A stretch of 64,000 nt of DNA from Micromonospora sp. WMMD1082 (GTDB lineage Bacteria > Actinomycetota > Actinomycetes > Mycobacteriales > Micromonosporaceae): positions 3,799,001-3,863,000 of the forward strand of contig NZ_JARUBM010000002.1 in NCBI RefSeq assembly GCF_029626175.1, given 5' to 3'. Every line of letters begins with the position of its first letter. Position 1 is the first letter of the stretch. A program made the translations under genes and the position numbers. Below are positions 26,498 through 34,646 of the stretch, in pieces. The notes beneath the pieces were generated by a model, which was not told the DNA's origin, ran no database searches, and saw nothing but the letters and a program-made list of their open reading frames with translations.

Positions 26498-28948
26498 TCA
26501 TCTGCTGCGTCCGAAGGCGTCGGTGCGGCCCCAGCGGCCGGGGATGTCGAGAAGTTTGATGTTGTGTATCCGTGACGGTAGGGCGGCGTCGAAGAGTAGG
26601 TTGTCGCCGTCGGGGTTCAGGCTGAGCATGGTGCGCAGCAGGAGGGGGATCGCTCCAGCCGAAACTGAATGGGGACTGCAGGCATTGGGATAGATGTTGG
26701 GGCGTTCGGTGAGATGGCGGTCGTGGCCAGCGAAGGCCTCCGGGAGACGGCTGCGGAAGTAGGGGGCGGCGTCAAGGATGGCTTGGGTGACGCGGCCTGC
26801 GTGGTCGGCGAGACCGTAGCGGCGTAGACCCCAGGCGATGAAGGCATTGTCGAAGGGCCAGATGGTGCCTGTGTGGTAGCCGATGGGATTGTATCGAGCG
26901 GCGTCGGTGGCAAGGGTACGGATCCCCCAGCCGGAGAAGAGCTTTGGGCCGAGCAGGTGCTCGGCGAGTTGGGGAGCTCGTTCGGGTGGGACGATACCGC
27001 ACCAGAGGAGGTGTCCCATGTTGGAGGCGAGGGCGTCCACCTGGTTGCCGTCGGGGTCGAGGGCAAGGGCGTAGTACTGCTTGTCATCGATCCAGAAGTC
27101 ACGGTTGAAGCGTTGTTTGAGCTGGGCGGCTTCCCGCTCGAGGCGGTCGGCGAGGTCGGGATCGCTCCAGACTTGTCGGGCCAGGCGAGCAACGCGGATC
27201 TTGGCGTCGTAGACGTAGCCTTGGATCTCGCAGGTGGCGCGGGGCAGGTCTGGCAGCCTGCCATCCTGGAAGCAGATAGCGTCCCAGGACGTCTTCCAGC
27301 CCTGGTTGGCCAAGCCGGCGGGGCTGCGTCGCTGGTACCAGACGTAGCCGTTGCCGAGCGCGTCGGCGTAGGTGTCGATCCAGTCCAGACAGCGCCGCGC
27401 TGTCCACTCGAACTGGCGCACGAGAGTCTGATCACCGGTCCAGCGCTCGTACTCGTCGAGCAACACCAGCCACAGCGGCGTGACGTCGGCGGCACCGAAG
27501 TAGAGTATCTGTGGTAGCTCCTCAAACGCGGCTGCTTCGCCGTACCGGGTTTCGCTCCCCAGCTTGCCGGGTTCTTCTTCCTGGAAGTCGTCCAGCACAT
27601 TTCCCTGCCCCACCGCTGAGCCGATCAGCGCGGTGGCGGCCAGTTCCGGTTTGAACGGCAGCACCTGCAGACCGCTCAGAAGGAAGTCGCGTTGGATGAC
27701 GGTCATGTACCGGGGGAGCCCGGCACATGGCAGGTATAGTTCTGGACTGATCACCGGCCGGTACCGGAGGGCGGCGAGGTCGACCAGGCTGCGCTTGTAG
27801 GCTGTCGTCAGCGGCTCGTAGTCGCACTCCAAATGCGGGGCCTGGTTCAACCAGTCGTCCAGCTCCTGCACAATCTCCTGTCGACTCCGCGACGGGGTGA
27901 TCGATTCGTCCATTCTGCGCTGCCCGCTCAACATGCCGAAGGTGGTCAAACTCGGCGTAGCCACATGGAGGCGTGTGGACCACTCCTGCTGTGGCTCGAC
28001 ACGGATCTCAAAGGTCATCCCGTGCTCGTCGACGTGTGCTGGCTGACTGGATGTGATCAGGCTTTCCCGGCGGAAGCTCTCACGTCGGTAGCCCAACAAC
28101 AGCCGCTCGCCCTCGACCCGCGCGTAGTGGTTGCCCTGCCGCGTGACGTCCCGCCCGAGTTGGGTCACGTCAGCGAAGTCAGCACCGACCTCTAGACGGA
28201 GCCGAAGATCAATCGATGTTGGGCAATGGTTGATTACGGTCAAGTGCTCGGTTAGGCTAGCTCCCACCGTTTGTTGCCGGATCACCGACACCTTGGCATC
28301 GACATAGTGCGTCGGCTCGCCCGGAACCAGGAAGTAGCGGGTCTCAAAATTGAGGCGGTCGTCTATGGACAGCGCCTGCAGCGGCTCGCCGTTGATACTC
28401 AGGTTCCAGGTCGACAGGAAACGCGTGTCGTGGGCGAAGAATCCTGTCAGGGCGGTCGGAGACTGATCGATGTCGCCGCTGTTGTCGGTAACCATGAAAA
28501 CGTTGCCGTCGAAGATGCTGATGCTCCGCCGGGGCAGGCTGGTCGCTTCGTCGGCCCTCGGGCCTGGCTCCGGCGGCCCGGGCGCCGGAGAACGGGGAAG
28601 ATCGCGGGGATCGCGCGCCTCTGGGCTCCCCGGATACAGAAACGAGATAGCGACAAATCCCGGGTCGCGTGTCTGAAGAAGTATCTCGTTCCGCAACCAC
28701 GCCGGCGGAGATTTTGTCTCCCCTCTGACCATGCAGTCAAACAGCGTCTTATCCACCTCTAGAATTGCGTCAGCCTCACGCACTTCCCGGGTGACAGTCA
28801 GGTTGCCATGCTCGATCTCGAGAAGCCAGTGGTCGACCCGACCGTCCTGTGTTATGTCGAACCGTATGCTTCCGCTGAGATGGCTCAACACGGGAACGTA
28901 TCGCTGCTGGGCAAGCCCCTCGAAAAACTCAGCCGTGGCATCCGACAT
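26498..28948 (-). CDS. SCP2-like domain fused to glycogen-debranching-type amylo-alpha-1,6-glucosidase
   Basis: 816 residues. About 1-110 is an SCP2-like lipid-binding-type domain (SGSIRFDITQDGRVDHWLLE; ADAILEVDKTLFDCMVRGET). A proline-rich linker (SPAPGPPEPGPRADEA) leads to a debranching N-terminal domain (ISIFDGNVFMVTDNSGDIDQ) and an (alpha/alpha)6 catalytic region (LVLLDEYERWTGDQTLVRQF; GYHTGTIWPFDNAFIAWGLR). It is the fused form of the two-gene modules at 29163-31570 and 38142-40584. The usual FGRD block reads IQRD here, so activity may differ. ATG 28948 follows GGAG by 7 bases; GTG 28963 is the alternative. Divergent from the next SCP2 gene. Confidence 0.88.
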   Translation of the reverse strand: MSDATAEFFEGLAQQRYVPVLSHLSGSIRFDITQDGRVDHWLLEIEHGNLTVTREVREADAILEVDKTLFDCMVRGETKSPPAWLRNEILLQTRDPGFVAISFLYPGSPEARDPRDLPRSPAPGPPEPGPRADEATSLPRRSISIFDGNVFMVTDNSGDIDQSPTALTGFFAHDTRFLSTWNLSINGEPLQALSIDDRLNFETRYFLVPGEPTHYVDAKVSVIRQQTVGASLTEHLTVINHCPTSIDLRLRLEVGADFADVTQLGRDVTRQGNHYARVEGERLLLGYRRESFRRESLITSSQPAHVDEHGMTFEIRVEPQQEWSTRLHVATPSLTTFGMLSGQRRMDESITPSRSRQEIVQELDDWLNQAPHLECDYEPLTTAYKRSLVDLAALRYRPVISPELYLPCAGLPRYMTVIQRDFLLSGLQVLPFKPELAATALIGSAVGQGNVLDDFQEEEPGKLGSETRYGEAAAFEELPQILYFGAADVTPLWLVLLDEYERWTGDQTLVRQFEWTARRCLDWIDTYADALGNGYVWYQRRSPAGLANQGWKTSWDAICFQDGRLPDLPRATCEIQGYVYDAKIRVARLARQVWSDPDLADRLEREAAQLKQRFNRDFWIDDKQYYALALDPDGNQVDALASNMGHLLWCGIVPPERAPQLAEHLLGPKLFSGWGIRTLATDAARYNPIGYHTGTIWPFDNAFIAWGLRRYGLADHAGRVTQAILDAAPYFRSRLPEAFAGHDRHLTERPNIYPNACSPHSVSAGAIPLLLRTMLSLNPDGDNLLFDAALPSRIHNIKLLDIPGRWGRTDAFGRSR

Positions 28949-29162
28949 CAACACACTCCGCACCGGTCGCGCCTATACCACCACGCCGCGCAGTCCGGCC
29001 GGTCGCGGGCCGTTCTCGCGCCGAACATCCTCCCGGATGCGCTCGTTTGACCATAACCGTGTCGTGGCGAGAGACGTCGAGTCGCGACCCATCGTCACAC
29101 GTACGGGTAGTTCACGCGCATCGAGTCATGCCGCTCACCCGGCCCCAGCCATTCTCTGCCGT

Positions 29163-29537
29163 GTGGGAGAGCAGACGATCGCCTTCTTCAGAACTCTCGG
29201 CAGCAGCCACGAGCCGCTCCTGGAGGGGGTGAGCGGCACCGTGCGTTTCGATCTTGATGGTGGCCGGCAGTCAGAGAGCTGGTTCCTCGACATCCGACGT
29301 GGGGATGTCGAGGTGTCTCGCGGCGCGGGAAGGGCGGACTGTGTGATCCGTGCCGACCAGGATCTGTTTGACCGCATAGTGGCCGGCAGTGCCAACGCGT
29401 ACAGCGCCTGGTTGAAAAACGATCTTGTTGTTGAAGGAGAGTTGCAGCTACTGGCATCTATCGCGAAGGTCTTTCCGGGGCCCTCCGACGCGCGTGACCC
29501 GAGACCGTCCGGTCGCTCAGGCGGGGAGGTTCCATGA
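29163..29537 (+). CDS. SCP2-like small protein
   Basis: About 124 residues, homologous to the N-terminal domain of the leftward fused enzyme and to the protein at 40192-40584. Landmark blocks are VSGTVRFDLDGGRQSESWFL, then RADCVIRADQDLFDRIVAGS and a closing FPGPSDARDPRPSGR. SCP2 domains bind lipids or CoA esters in other proteins; the ligand here is unknown. GTG 29163 is the first start that keeps the domain intact, and it has no strong ribosome site. Its TGA overlaps the ATG of the debranching gene by 4 bases (ATGA), so the two are translationally coupled. Confidence 0.75.
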   Translation: MGEQTIAFFRTLGSSHEPLLEGVSGTVRFDLDGGRQSESWFLDIRRGDVEVSRGAGRADCVIRADQDLFDRIVAGSANAYSAWLKNDLVVEGELQLLASIAKVFPGPSDARDPRPSGRSGGEVP

Positions 29538-31570
29538 GGGAAGAAACGGTTAGCATCTTGGACAGCAACACCTTCGCCGTCAGTTCAATGAATGGAGACA
29601 TGGAAGCGTCGGACACTTTCCCAACGGGGATGTTCGCGTTTGATACCCGTTTCCTGTCGAAATGGCGTCTTACCGCCGAGCGTCAGCCACTCGAGCCGCT
29701 ATCTGTGGATACCCTGCAGCACTCAAGGGCCAGATTCTTTCTGGTTCCCGCTAGATTCTCCAGCTGCATCGAGGCGAAAATATCGATTATCAGGGATCGA
29801 CTTATTGGTCACAGCATGGCGGAGGAGCTAACAGTTCTTAACCATGGCAGCGAGCCCGTCGAACTCACCATGCACCTCGAAGTAGATAGTGACTTTGCAG
29901 ACATCTTCGAAATCAAGAACATCCAGCCACGGAAGTCAGGACGGTGTTTCGTCGAGGTTGGCCGAGGTCGGCTCAAGATCGGTTATGAGCGAGAGGCATT
30001 CCTCCGCGAGACGCTAATCACGACGTCAACGGCAGCGGAGGTAGGCGAAAGCGGATTCAAGTTCATCGTGCGGATCGATCCTTACGGCACATGGACTACC
30101 AGACTCCATGTCGAGCCGCTGGGAAAGAACGAGCAAAACATTCGGGGAAGCCTGCAAGGAAAATGCGGCCATTCTGGGCCAGACGCACAGGAAGACCATC
30201 AACGATGGGTCTCATCCATGCCACGCCTGGAGACCGAAGACGAGGCCTTGAAGGTTACATACCACCGTTGCCTGGACGACTTGGCGGCCTTGCGCTACAC
30301 GCCGATCATCTCGGCGGGGCAACGGGCGATGCCGGCGGCGGGTCTACCCTGGTTCATGACGGTCTTCGGCCGCGACGCGATCCTCACCAGCCTCCAGGTT
30401 CTTCCCTTCACCCCCGAGTTCGCCTGGACCACGTTGCAACAACTCGGGGTTCTTCAAGGGAGCAGACTTGACGACTTCCGTGACGAAGAGCCCGGCAAGA
30501 TACCCCACGAGTTCCGATTCGGAGAATCTGCCGCATTCGCCGATCAGCCTCACACGCCCTACTACGGTACTGTCGACGCTACTCCGTTGTACGTAGTCCT
30601 GCTCGACGAGTACGAGCGATGGAGTGGTGACGCCGCGATGGTGCGTCAGTGTGAAGGCTTCGCGCGAGCCGCCCTTGAATGGATTGACGAGTACGGCGAC
30701 CTGCGCGGCAACGGCTACCTGTGGTACCAGTGCCGCAGCAAGCCCAACGGGCTGGAAAATCAGTGCTGGAAAGATTCCCCAGACTCCATATCGTACCGAG
30801 ACGGCAGGCTGCCGGGACTGCCGCGCGCCACGTGCGAGGTGCAAGGATACGCGTACGATGCGAAGCGGCGAGGGGCGCGCCTAGCGCGTGAGTTCTGGAA
30901 CGATCCCGACCTCGCTGACCGCCTCGAACGGGAATCTGCCGAACTTAAGGAGCGCTTCAACAGTGACTTCTGGGTCGATGACGGCGGCTACTTCGCCCTC
31001 GCACTGGATCCGGACGGCAACCAGGTCGATGCGCTTTCTTCCAACATCGGCCACCTGCTTTGGAGCGGTATCGTCGATGAGTCGAAGGCGGCTTCCATAG
31101 TCGAGCATCTACTTGGCCCACGGCTTTTCTCGGGTTGGGGCGTACGAACGCTCGCTGAGGGACAGGGACGCTACAATCCCGTTGGCTATCACGTCGGAAC
31201 TGTCTGGCCATTCGACAATTCCTTCATCGCCTGGGGGTTGCGGCGTTACGGATTCAAAGCGGAGGCGGCGCGGATAGCGGAGGCTATCCTGGACGCTGCT
31301 GAGTTCTTCCAGGGTCGCCTACCGGAAGCATTCGGCGGTTACCCGAGAAAGCTGACCCACTACCCGGTCGAGTACCCGACGGCGTGTAGCCCTCAGGCAT
31401 GGTCCACCGGGGCTCCGCTGCTCCTGCTCCGCACCATGCTCGGCATCGAGCCTCGCGGCGACCACCTGCTCGTGGATCCCGCCGTGCCGCAGAAGCTCGG
31501 ACGCATCGAGTTGCTCGACATTCCCGGCCGCTGGGGCACCGCCGACGCCTTCGGACGGGGGCACTACTGA
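29534..31570 (+). CDS. glycogen-debranching-type amylo-alpha-1,6-glucosidase
   Basis: 678-residue cytoplasmic enzyme. The N-terminal debranching domain (1 to about 240) begins with VSILDSNTFAVSSMNGDMEA. The catalytic (alpha/alpha)6 region carries PWFMTVFGRDAILTSLQVLP, LDDFRDEEPGKIPHEFRFGE, VVLLDEYERWSGDAAMVRQC and VGTVWPFDNSFIAWGLRRYG. Known family role: hydrolysis of alpha-1,6 branches or terminal glucosyl units. It starts at ATG 29534, overlapping the SCP2-like gene. Codon use is less GC-rich than that of the paralogue at 38142, suggesting separate acquisition rather than recent tandem duplication. A bidirectional hairpin follows 45 bases downstream. Confidence 0.9.
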   Translation: MREETVSILDSNTFAVSSMNGDMEASDTFPTGMFAFDTRFLSKWRLTAERQPLEPLSVDTLQHSRARFFLVPARFSSCIEAKISIIRDRLIGHSMAEELTVLNHGSEPVELTMHLEVDSDFADIFEIKNIQPRKSGRCFVEVGRGRLKIGYEREAFLRETLITTSTAAEVGESGFKFIVRIDPYGTWTTRLHVEPLGKNEQNIRGSLQGKCGHSGPDAQEDHQRWVSSMPRLETEDEALKVTYHRCLDDLAALRYTPIISAGQRAMPAAGLPWFMTVFGRDAILTSLQVLPFTPEFAWTTLQQLGVLQGSRLDDFRDEEPGKIPHEFRFGESAAFADQPHTPYYGTVDATPLYVVLLDEYERWSGDAAMVRQCEGFARAALEWIDEYGDLRGNGYLWYQCRSKPNGLENQCWKDSPDSISYRDGRLPGLPRATCEVQGYAYDAKRRGARLAREFWNDPDLADRLERESAELKERFNSDFWVDDGGYFALALDPDGNQVDALSSNIGHLLWSGIVDESKAASIVEHLLGPRLFSGWGVRTLAEGQGRYNPVGYHVGTVWPFDNSFIAWGLRRYGFKAEAARIAEAILDAAEFFQGRLPEAFGGYPRKLTHYPVEYPTACSPQAWSTGAPLLLLRTMLGIEPRGDHLLVDPAVPQKLGRIELLDIPGRWGTADAFGRGHY

Positions 31571-31614
31571 GAGATTGTCAGGTGGGCACCACCTGGATGG
31601 TAGTGCGCGGCCCC

Positions 31615-31660
31615 CGCGTCGATCATCGACGGTCCGTACGACCCGCCGATGATCGACGCG
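31615..31660. terminator. bidirectional hairpin terminator
   Basis: Perfect 14-bp arms CGCGTCGATCATCG (31615-31628) and CGATGATCGACGCG (31647-31660) around an 18-base loop, placed between the convergent debranching gene (stop 31570) and secreted-inhibitor gene (stop 31716). A smaller hairpin CAGGTGG/CCACCTG precedes it. Confidence 0.7.
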
Positions 31661-31715
31661 AGGGCTGTGCTCACTCGCGTCCGGTGCAACGCCAAACGAG
31701 CGGCTGATGCCTCGC

Positions 31716-32081
31716 TCAGCAGTACCTGATCGACTCGAAGTTGTCGTTGAAGGGGCCGTGGTCGGCCACTCGGCTGTAGGACGTATTCGGGGGAACGCGC
31801 AACGTGTGGCCGCCCGAGAAGTTCTTGCCCGTGTTCAGGCAGAACGACTGACCAGAGCGGTTCCTGACGGAGCTGATCCGGTCGTTGGCGTCACGGAGGT
31901 CACCGAGTCCGGCGCCGAGGATCCCGTAGCACCACGAGTGTCCCGTGAAGTCCACGTGTTCCCATGCCCGGAGACTGCACGCCTGCTGATTGGCTGACGC
32001 GGGTGCCGGCAGGCCGGCCACGCCAAACCCGGCGACGACCAGAGCCGCGGCCAGCGCTCCAGCCCTGAATGGACGTTTCAT
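31716..32081 (-). CDS. secreted peptidase inhibitor I36-like protein
   Basis: 121-residue exported protein. The signal peptide covers residues 1 to about 33 (LAAALVVAGFGVAGLPAPASA). The mature part has four Cys and a beta/gamma-crystallin-like layout (CSLRAWEHVDFTGHSWCYGI; SGQSFCLNTGKNFSGGHTLR), ending with the NFESIRYC motif typical of inhibitor family I36. Known role of the family prototype: inhibition of secreted metalloproteases. ATG 32081 is spaced 7 bases from GGAG; ATG 32087 is too close. The next leftward-transcribed gene is a protease, so an inhibitor-protease relationship is conceivable but unproven. Confidence 0.8.
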   Translation of the reverse strand: MKRPFRAGALAAALVVAGFGVAGLPAPASANQQACSLRAWEHVDFTGHSWCYGILGAGLGDLRDANDRISSVRNRSGQSFCLNTGKNFSGGHTLRVPPNTSYSRVADHGPFNDNFESIRYC

Positions 32082-32204
32082 GATCATACTCCTACAAATC
32101 TGCTGACCTTCTGCGGCCAGACACGGCAAGCGTCAAGCCGCCGGGTCAACGATGGATCGACGCACCGATGACGGGCTTGCGACCGAGAACGTGGACACCG
32201 GGCC

Positions 32205-33530
32205 CTAGCGGGATACGTTGGGGTCGATGACCAGCCTCGTGCCGGATTCGGCGAGTGCCCTGTCGAGTGGCTGGAAGGCCATCGTGGCGGCGAGTGGGTT
32301 GCTTTGGTCTCCGCCGCCTGAGCTGACCACGCCGATGGCGGTTACCTGGTTTCGTCCGCGTGGGTCGAGGATGAAGACAGGGCCGCCGCTGTCGCCGGGT
32401 TGGACGAGGAGGGATACTCGGGTGAACCCTCTGAGCCGGACGGCGCGGCCGCCGCCGGTGTCGGCGTTGACGTCGGAGTCATTCGCGATGACGCGGCCGC
32501 AGGTGACCTGCGTCGTGCGGCCGTTCTTGCAGACGATAGTTCCGGTCAGGAACGCGGTTTTGGGGGCCGTGGCCGCGATGGACAGGCTGGTGACCAGTTC
32601 GCGATCGTCTCCCTCGCCTGCGGGCTTGGCTTGTCGGACCGACACCGCGGGCGACAACCGTCGCGCAGCATCGTCATCCACAGAGATGAGAGCCCAGTCA
32701 GAGCCGATCGGGGTGTCGAAGCTGAACCGCCCAAGCCGGCCGATCTCCCCCTCCGCGTGTCGCCACGGGACGACTGGGCTGTCGGCTACGCAGTGGCCCG
32801 CCGTCATCACGTAGTTTCTGACGACGGGGGATCGTGCGTCCCGGACCCACCAGCCAACCGAACACAGCATGTTGTCGGAGGCCATCTGGTCGCCGCTGGC
32901 GATGGAGAGGACGGTGTCGCGGGCATCTTGGTAGCGGATGTCGATGGCGTCGCCGAAGGTGCGGTGTAGCGCGGTGGCTACCGGTGTGGGTAGGTCTGCC
33001 TTTTGGGTGGTGAGGACGACGACGTTCTTGGTGACGTCGATGGACGTGCCGACCCAGGTGACGGCGTGTTGTTTCAGGAGGCGCTCTACCTGCGTTCGCA
33101 CGTTACGCAGGTCCTGTGCTGATCGGGTGACCAGTCGTGGTTCGGCGTTGCGGGCCCGGATCTCGGCGGCCCGGCGTTCGTTGGTGACGGCCACCACCAG
33201 GTTGCCGGTGTCCCGGTCGAGCCAGGTGCCGGCGCTCCAGTCGTCTTTCAGGGACGGGGCGATCGTCGTGTGCAGTTCGGTCATCTCGGCCTGCCGGGCC
33301 AGCCGCTCACGGGCCTGTTCCTCGGTGCCGTCAATGGACTTCGCCACTGCTGCCAAGATCTGCTCGGGCAACCCGCCGGCCGTCGGGGTGGGGGCAGTCG
33401 AGGAGCCGCCACCCGGCGACTCCTGGCTGGTCGTCGCGGCGCAGCCAGCGGTCGTGATGGCCAGGGCGAGCAGCCCGGCCACACTCGCCACGGCGTACCT
33501 CGCCGGACGGAACATCCTGGGTTCGGGCAT
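32205..33530 (-). CDS. S1-family (streptogrisin/alpha-lytic-like) serine protease lipoprotein
   Basis: 441 residues. A lipoprotein signal (LLALAITTAGC) is followed by a Ser/Gly/Thr-rich linker. A pro-domain spans about 60-215 (AEMTELHTTIAPSLKDDWSA; VGTSIDVTKNVVVLTTQKAD), and the chymotrypsin-fold protease domain is C-terminal. The catalytic triad is visible: His in YVMTAGHCVA, Asp in IGSDWALI and Ser in VQPGDSGGPVF. It is expected to act on the outer face of the membrane after pro-domain removal. ATG 33530 follows GAGGAAAG; ATG 33515 is an alternative without a good site. Confidence 0.9.
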   Translation of the reverse strand: MPEPRMFRPARYAVASVAGLLALAITTAGCAATTSQESPGGGSSTAPTPTAGGLPEQILAAVAKSIDGTEEQARERLARQAEMTELHTTIAPSLKDDWSAGTWLDRDTGNLVVAVTNERRAAEIRARNAEPRLVTRSAQDLRNVRTQVERLLKQHAVTWVGTSIDVTKNVVVLTTQKADLPTPVATALHRTFGDAIDIRYQDARDTVLSIASGDQMASDNMLCSVGWWVRDARSPVVRNYVMTAGHCVADSPVVPWRHAEGEIGRLGRFSFDTPIGSDWALISVDDDAARRLSPAVSVRQAKPAGEGDDRELVTSLSIAATAPKTAFLTGTIVCKNGRTTQVTCGRVIANDSDVNADTGGGRAVRLRGFTRVSLLVQPGDSGGPVFILDPRGRNQVTAIGVVSSGGGDQSNPLAATMAFQPLDRALAESGTRLVIDPNVSR

Positions 33531-33779
33531 CTTTCCTCGATCGTGCTGTAGGAACGGGACAACTCCCACACGTCCCCACCCACCAGCAGGTTCACGGCAC
33601 ACCGAACCGCGCGGAGGCAGGGCGCGGGCGGGGGCACGCCGCCCCTGCCAGCGAGCCCGGACCGCCGATCAACAACCACCCCCACAACCTTTCAACCGAA
33701 CGCCGTCGACGCCGGATTGACAGCCCACCGACTCCGATGGCATCCGATGGCAGTCGTGTTGAAGACCACCAGGATGCCA

Positions 33780-33923
33780 ATGTCTCCGCGCCGCGTGATC
33801 CGCATCGTTGTCCGGGCGGCGGTGCTGTTGGCGATAGCGGCCGGGGTGCTCGGGGCGTCGGTGTACGCGAGCACGATGACCGGGCCAGACTTGCCCTGCC
33901 TGGCTCCGGGCCTCTGCCCGTGA
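33780..33923 (+). CDS. small single-pass membrane peptide
   Basis: 47-residue open frame starting at ATG 33780 (MSPRRVIRIVVRAAVLLAIA) with one hydrophobic helix and a short outside tail containing two Cys (PDLPCLAPGLCP). The basic N-terminus and helix suggest a membrane or exported peptide. No family recognised. The frame is open further upstream to 33717. Confidence 0.35.
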   Translation: MSPRRVIRIVVRAAVLLAIAAGVLGASVYASTMTGPDLPCLAPGLCP

Positions 33924-34049
33924 TACCGAATGTGGCGCGGCGGGCGTTCCCGTGGTACGTGGAAATGCCGTGAACCGGAATAGCCGATCACACGTGTGGG
34001 GGGCAGGCGCGTCCACGTCGTGACGCGCCATCCCACACGGAAGGGCTGG

Positions 34050-34427
34050 ATGGTGAATCGATCCAGAGCGATGCGACGAGCAGTGGTCGGCGCCGTACTG
34101 TCGTTGACCGCGGTTGGCGCGTCCGTCGTCGCCGCGCCGACGACGGCGAGTGCCGCATCACCGGGCCAGGTCAAGTTGTGCAACTACACCGGCAACGACA
34201 GTGTCGGGGTCCACGGCAGGTTCCAACGTCCGGGCAACAGCAACGCTGTCAGCACGAGGGTGATCGGCAACGGGCAGTGCTGGAGCGCGTGGGACATCTC
34301 GGCGGACACCCACGTGAGCTTCTACACCGGGAATCAGCTTATCGCCCAGCAGTACTACCGTCCGGGCGTGGGCCTCTGCTGGCTTGCCGCCACCACGGGG
34401 GGCCGGATCGCCGCGTTCAGCTGTTGA
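34050..34427 (+). CDS. secreted hypothetical protein
   Basis: 125-residue exported protein with a Sec signal (MRRAVVGAVLSLTAVGASVV, cleavage near TASA). The mature domain of about 85 residues is beta-rich and contains Cys (VKLCNYTGNDSVGVHGRF; GNGQCWSAWDISADTHVSFY; GLCWLAATTGGRIAAFSC). It resembles small secreted actinomycete proteins of unknown role. GAAGG lies about 6 bases before ATG 34050. A strong intrinsic terminator follows 65 bases after the stop. Confidence 0.7.
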   Translation: MVNRSRAMRRAVVGAVLSLTAVGASVVAAPTTASAASPGQVKLCNYTGNDSVGVHGRFQRPGNSNAVSTRVIGNGQCWSAWDISADTHVSFYTGNQLIAQQYYRPGVGLCWLAATTGGRIAAFSC

Positions 34428-34492
34428 GCAGCCGGCTCGGAATCATTCCGGAGTAACGTCGCCGTCGTAGTTCATGGCGGACATCGGGTTGG

Positions 34493-34524
34493 AAAGCCGC
34501 TTGGGGACACTCCAAGCGGCTTTT
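34493..34524 (+). terminator. intrinsic terminator
   Basis: Stem AAAGCCGCTTGG (34493-34504) pairs with CCAAGCGGCTTT (34512-34523), followed by a T tract (CTTTT). It lies downstream of the secreted-protein gene ending at 34427 and is the best classical terminator in the window. Confidence 0.85.
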
Positions 34525-34646
34525 CCGGATTCTGGCGCGCGCCACCGCTGGCGCTACACCAGCCGCGCAGCCCTCGGGAGAGCGCCCTGGTCGCGGCGGC
34601 GGGAGGCATCCCGCCGCCGCGACGGGCGGTGCCGGGCACGGGCCGG

